Assembly: GCA_017625275.1 (NCBI GenBank)
Contig: JAGALI010000085.1
Span: 1 to 8,598, forward strand
Direction of reading: 5' to 3'
DNA from: Clostridia bacterium
GTDB taxonomy: Bacteria; Bacillota; Clostridia; Oscillospirales; CAG-272
Length of the DNA: 8,598 nt
Part shown: one piece after another, positions 7,001 to 8,598 of the stretch
Position numbering within the stretch: the first letter of the stretch is position 1
How the letters are laid out: each line of letters begins with the position of its first letter
Notes under the pieces: model-generated
What the model saw: only the letters and a program-made list of their open reading frames with translations
What the model was told of the DNA's origin: nothing
Database searches by the model: none
Made by a program: the position numbers and the translations under genes

Positions 7001-7254
7001 ATGATGAGCAGGTGCTAAGGGCACAGGACAAGGAAATGAAGGGTGAATTTTTACCCTCAAAATCCTATAACAAAAAATATTATTTATCAGCCGAGGGCTT
7101 TGATGAGCTATATACACGCCTTGAGCGCACGCTTGCAAGGGTAGGCAAGGAGCTTTTTGACGGAGATGCTAGCGCAAGCCCATTAAAGGAGGGCGAAAAC
7201 AGCCCTTGTAAATATTGCACGCACAGGGCAATTTGCAGAAGGAGAGCAAGATGA
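4015..7254 (+). CDS. addB: ATP-dependent helicase/deoxyribonuclease subunit B (AddB)
   Basis: AddB pairs with AddA to process double-strand DNA ends for RecA-dependent repair, the Gram-positive counterpart of RecBCD. AddB contributes a RecB-type nuclease for one strand and a helicase-like fold that recognises Chi. The 1079-residue product begins with a Walker A loop, GKYGTGKS (7-14). The middle shows the AddB-type stretch with VGTIP, a DNV element and GVCEGSFP (about 545-581). The C-terminal nuclease is intact: GIVDRVDL with D884, VVDYKTG with D901 and K903, and Q921 in ELQLFIYL. The iron-sulphur clasp has all four cysteines, C742 (NCHFQYY) plus C1065, C1068 and C1074 near the C-terminus (CxxCx5C). 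B. subtilis AddB is somewhat longer (about 1170). Its stop overlaps the addA ATG. The promoter is uncertain: I see none in the 57-nt gap, so read-through from 2654 is possible. The Fe-S clasp argues for AddB rather than RexB. Confidence 0.96.
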   Translation: MLTFLFGKYGTGKSAYIVEKIAENVSNKKRAYWLVPEQKALICERNLASALTPSAQLYAEVLNFTRLADKVFRICGGLRYNYIQRSGKSLVMYRALCSVRDTLTEYKITKGRERGCVSLFLDAIGELKSYCVTPQMLFDAQSRLPDSRLKNRIGDLARVFIAYEGILKERFDDPYDDLIVLAEKLKECRLFEGACVYINSFNGFTGAQQGVLREIISQADEVYISLDLDKNSEGKIQYAKLTETLKMLRHMCKRLGVKTGELSFDTDLLHKNPCLEYLSDNIWSFGAPKYDGVCEGITLMRPSDEFDECERVAGKIKELVMRGARYGEIAVIMRDTDTYRGIIDYCFDKYDIPYYLSASTDVASKPLVKMLYSAIGASCDFNTRDIVSFIRSGYADISSEDADELESYIYRWGIYGARFENDDYWSANPDGYITEPTEAQIRRLGKINDTRAHLLKTLAPLREAFSRRRSGEELCKSVYELMVSLKIRDKLKEEMAHAEASEAKELSQLYRAIMKALSDVADIMAEEELDREGFVSALSYVLDGAKVGTIPTGEDNVTIGEAGALRTEQIRYAFVIGVCEGSFPKTISGAGFFSDSDKIELETVDIILSARADIRADDELFNFKSSIVVPSHELTLSAPRADIRGAKREPSVAYKRVKELFDGLDDTAPLALEDKLYTERIAREYLSQGGREAEAIRHVLGEEKGDLSFSNELSSISRAGLSKIAGSSLYMSQSKIEKFVNCHFQYYCTYALGIRESDKITFGAREVGVLAHSVLEHFLMRARDGKITLDTLDDAQIEKEIDEITADYIRALYPQGEPTSKLKHLFARLRQNIIIYIREVAREMAQGEFTPELFELKFSRENGVLPLSFDAGEGRKITLSGIVDRVDLYRAGDTVYVRVVDYKTGEKAFSFDDFDKGLELQLFIYLFTLCKIRDGELKDKILGGARNIAPAGVMYFPMRLGKAKCEAEVDLSSDEAITLEGKAVSSLIKRNGVFLDDEQVLRAQDKEMKGEFLPSKSYNKKYYLSAEGFDELYTRLERTLARVGKELFDGDASASPLKEGENSPCKYCTHRAICRRRAR
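5843..5945 (+). repeat. 16-bp exact in-frame direct repeat inside addB
   Basis: CAAGGGCAGACATTCG occurs at 5843-5858 and again at 5930-5945, 87 bp apart (29 codons, same frame), encoding (A/P)RADIR both times. It lies just after the GVCEGSFP region of AddB. The flanking sequence does not match, so it is not a large tandem duplication. Confidence 0.6.
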
Positions 7255-8598
7255 GTGAGCAGGAAATCAAGAAAATAAGCCCAACCCCTGCACAGTCGCT
7301 TGCAATGAGCGCGCGTGGTGCTGACCTTCTCATATCAGCAGGTGCAGGCAGTGGAAAAACGGCAACCCTTACAAAAAGAATAGTGAGCAGGCTAGAGGCA
7401 GGCGAGGATATTTTAAGAAAGCTTATAGTAACCTTTACCAAGGACGCCTCAAACGAGCTTCGTGCAAGAATAAACGGCGCGCTCTCGGACATTTTGGCGC
7501 GCGACCCTCAAAATCACCACATAGCCGAGCAAATTGTGCGCCTAGGTAGCGCAGATATTTGCACAATTGATTCATTCTGTCTTAAAATCGTTCGCCAAAG
7601 CTTTGAGCAGCTAGGGCTTGATGGTGGCTTTAGAATAGCAGATGAAAGCGAGACAGAGGTGCTTTGTCGCGATGCGATAAGCGAGGTAATTGATACAGCC
7701 TACGAGCAAAGGGGAGATGACGAGGACTTTTTGCTTGTATCAGATTGCTTCTCTGGCTTCTCAAGCGAGCAGGGCTTAAAGGACAACCTCTTAAAGCTTT
7801 ATCGCTCTCTTATCACAACGGCAGATGGGCTAAAAACACTTCTTAAGAGCATAGATTTAACTGGCGATTTTATGGATACTGCCTATGGCAGAGTGCTAAG
7901 GGAGCACATAGACTCTCTTTGTGAGCACTATATAAAATTTTACGATTACGCCCTTGACGAGATAAAGGGTGATGAGCTTGCTAAGAAGGCGTTTCAAGAG
8001 GCATTTTGTGATGACAGAGGCTTTGCAATAAGGCTAAGAGGTGTGGCGAAGAATAAGCCATATGCTTATATTTCCGAGGTGCTTTCGGGCTATGAGCCAC
8101 TGGCACTTGGTGCAAGCACTAAGGTGACAAGCGTCGATGTCGCATTTTATAAAAAAATGCGAGACGCCTTTAAAAAGGAAATAAGAACAAATCTAAAGGA
8201 GGGCTTTTTCTCGCTTTCGCAGGGAGCAATAGCCTCTGCCTTTGAGAGTAATGCAAAAATGTGTCGCGCGCTATATTCCGTGCTTGACGAGTTCGACAAG
8301 GAATACGCAAGACGCAAAAGAAGCGCAGGAGTGTGCGATTTTAATGATATTTCGCGCTACGCGCTTAAGCTTTTATATAATGAAAGCGACAGCCCAACCC
8401 CTCTTGCTGGCGAAATCGCGCAGAGCTACGACGAGGTTTATGTCGACGAGTATCAGGACACCAACTATATACAGGACAAGATTTTCTATGCCGTGTCACG
8501 CTCAAATCGCTTCCTTGTGGGAGATATTAAGCAAAGCATTTATCGCTTCCGCTCAGCAGAGCCAGAAATCTTTTCTGCATACAGACGCAATTTTAAGG
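7251..8598 (+). CDS. addA: ATP-dependent helicase/nuclease subunit A (AddA), 3' end beyond the window
   Basis: AddA is the superfamily 1 motor of the AddAB complex and carries a second RecB-type nuclease at its C-terminus. Only the first 449 codons are here, of roughly 1200 in the family; the reading frame is open to the right edge with no frameshift. Visible helicase motifs are the Q motif SPTPAQ (10-15), Walker A AGAGSGKT (30-37, K36), motif Ia VTFTKDASNELRARI (60-74), the following TIDSFC element near 105, Walker B VDEYQDT (398-404, D399 and E400) and motif III GDIKQSIYRFR (424-434). The less conserved residues between about 150 and 370 fit the 1B insertion. The later helicase motifs and nuclease domain fall outside. 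The ATG overlaps the addB stop (ATGA), and AAGGAG (7239-7244) lies six bases upstream inside addB, so translation is probably coupled. The DEYQDT and GDIKQSIYRFR forms are typical of AddA rather than UvrD/PcrA. Confidence 0.96.
   Translation, partial: MSEQEIKKISPTPAQSLAMSARGADLLISAGAGSGKTATLTKRIVSRLEAGEDILRKLIVTFTKDASNELRARINGALSDILARDPQNHHIAEQIVRLGSADICTIDSFCLKIVRQSFEQLGLDGGFRIADESETEVLCRDAISEVIDTAYEQRGDDEDFLLVSDCFSGFSSEQGLKDNLLKLYRSLITTADGLKTLLKSIDLTGDFMDTAYGRVLREHIDSLCEHYIKFYDYALDEIKGDELAKKAFQEAFCDDRGFAIRLRGVAKNKPYAYISEVLSGYEPLALGASTKVTSVDVAFYKKMRDAFKKEIRTNLKEGFFSLSQGAIASAFESNAKMCRALYSVLDEFDKEYARRKRSAGVCDFNDISRYALKLLYNESDSPTPLAGEIAQSYDEVYVDEYQDTNYIQDKIFYAVSRSNRFLVGDIKQSIYRFRSAEPEIFSAYRRNFK

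Noticed and set aside
4015..8598. addBA considered as part of an anti-phage defence island
   Set aside because: AddAB is a housekeeping repair complex in Firmicutes, both genes look intact and typical, and no restriction, toxin or other defence genes are nearby.

Overview
The window looks like an ordinary chromosomal segment from a Firmicute, most likely a member of the Clostridia. The evidence is the AddA/AddB type of recombination nuclease rather than RecBCD, purine-rich AGGAG-type ribosome binding sites, near-consensus sigma-A promoters, GTG as an alternative start, and moderately AT-rich DNA with uniform codon use. Genus and species cannot be read from the sequence. There are no RNA genes, CRISPR arrays, insertion sequences, prophage genes or pseudogenes.

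Layout. The left 2.5 kb is a minus-strand transcription unit. A divergent type IIA topoisomerase B subunit (GyrB/ParE type, GTG start at 2504) is followed after 7 bases by tadA, the tRNA adenosine-34 deaminase. A hairpin with T-tracts comes next, and then the ribosome binding site and ATG of another minus-strand gene that leaves the window after four bases. An intergenic region of about 230 bp carries two divergent promoters with 17-bp spacers. The rightward one is an exact TTGACA/TATAAT consensus with a 14-bp palindrome over its -10 box. Rightward come a small four-helix GtrA-family membrane protein and a short QueG-type double [4Fe-4S] protein (ATGA overlap with the GtrA gene). A 57-nt gap holding part of a 32-bp near-palindrome follows, then addB, and addA (ATGA overlap with addB), which is cut by the right edge after 449 codons.

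How the genes relate. AddB and AddA form one helicase-nuclease complex for double-strand-break repair, and their coupled translation fits subunit co-production. TadA and the QueG-like protein both belong to families acting on the tRNA anticodon wobble position (inosine-34 and queuosine-34), but they lie on opposite strands under different promoters, so this is probably coincidence. GtrA and QueG share a transcript with no known functional link. The topoisomerase subunit has all recognisable ATPase and TOPRIM catalytic residues but unusual surrounding motifs, and no A subunit is visible within the window.

I did not find an undescribed multi-gene system here. The items most worth a second look are the divergent topoisomerase clade, the palindrome-bearing promoter, the hairpin placed just before the next gene's ribosome binding site, the palindrome across the end of the QueG-like gene, and that protein's missing C-terminal domain.
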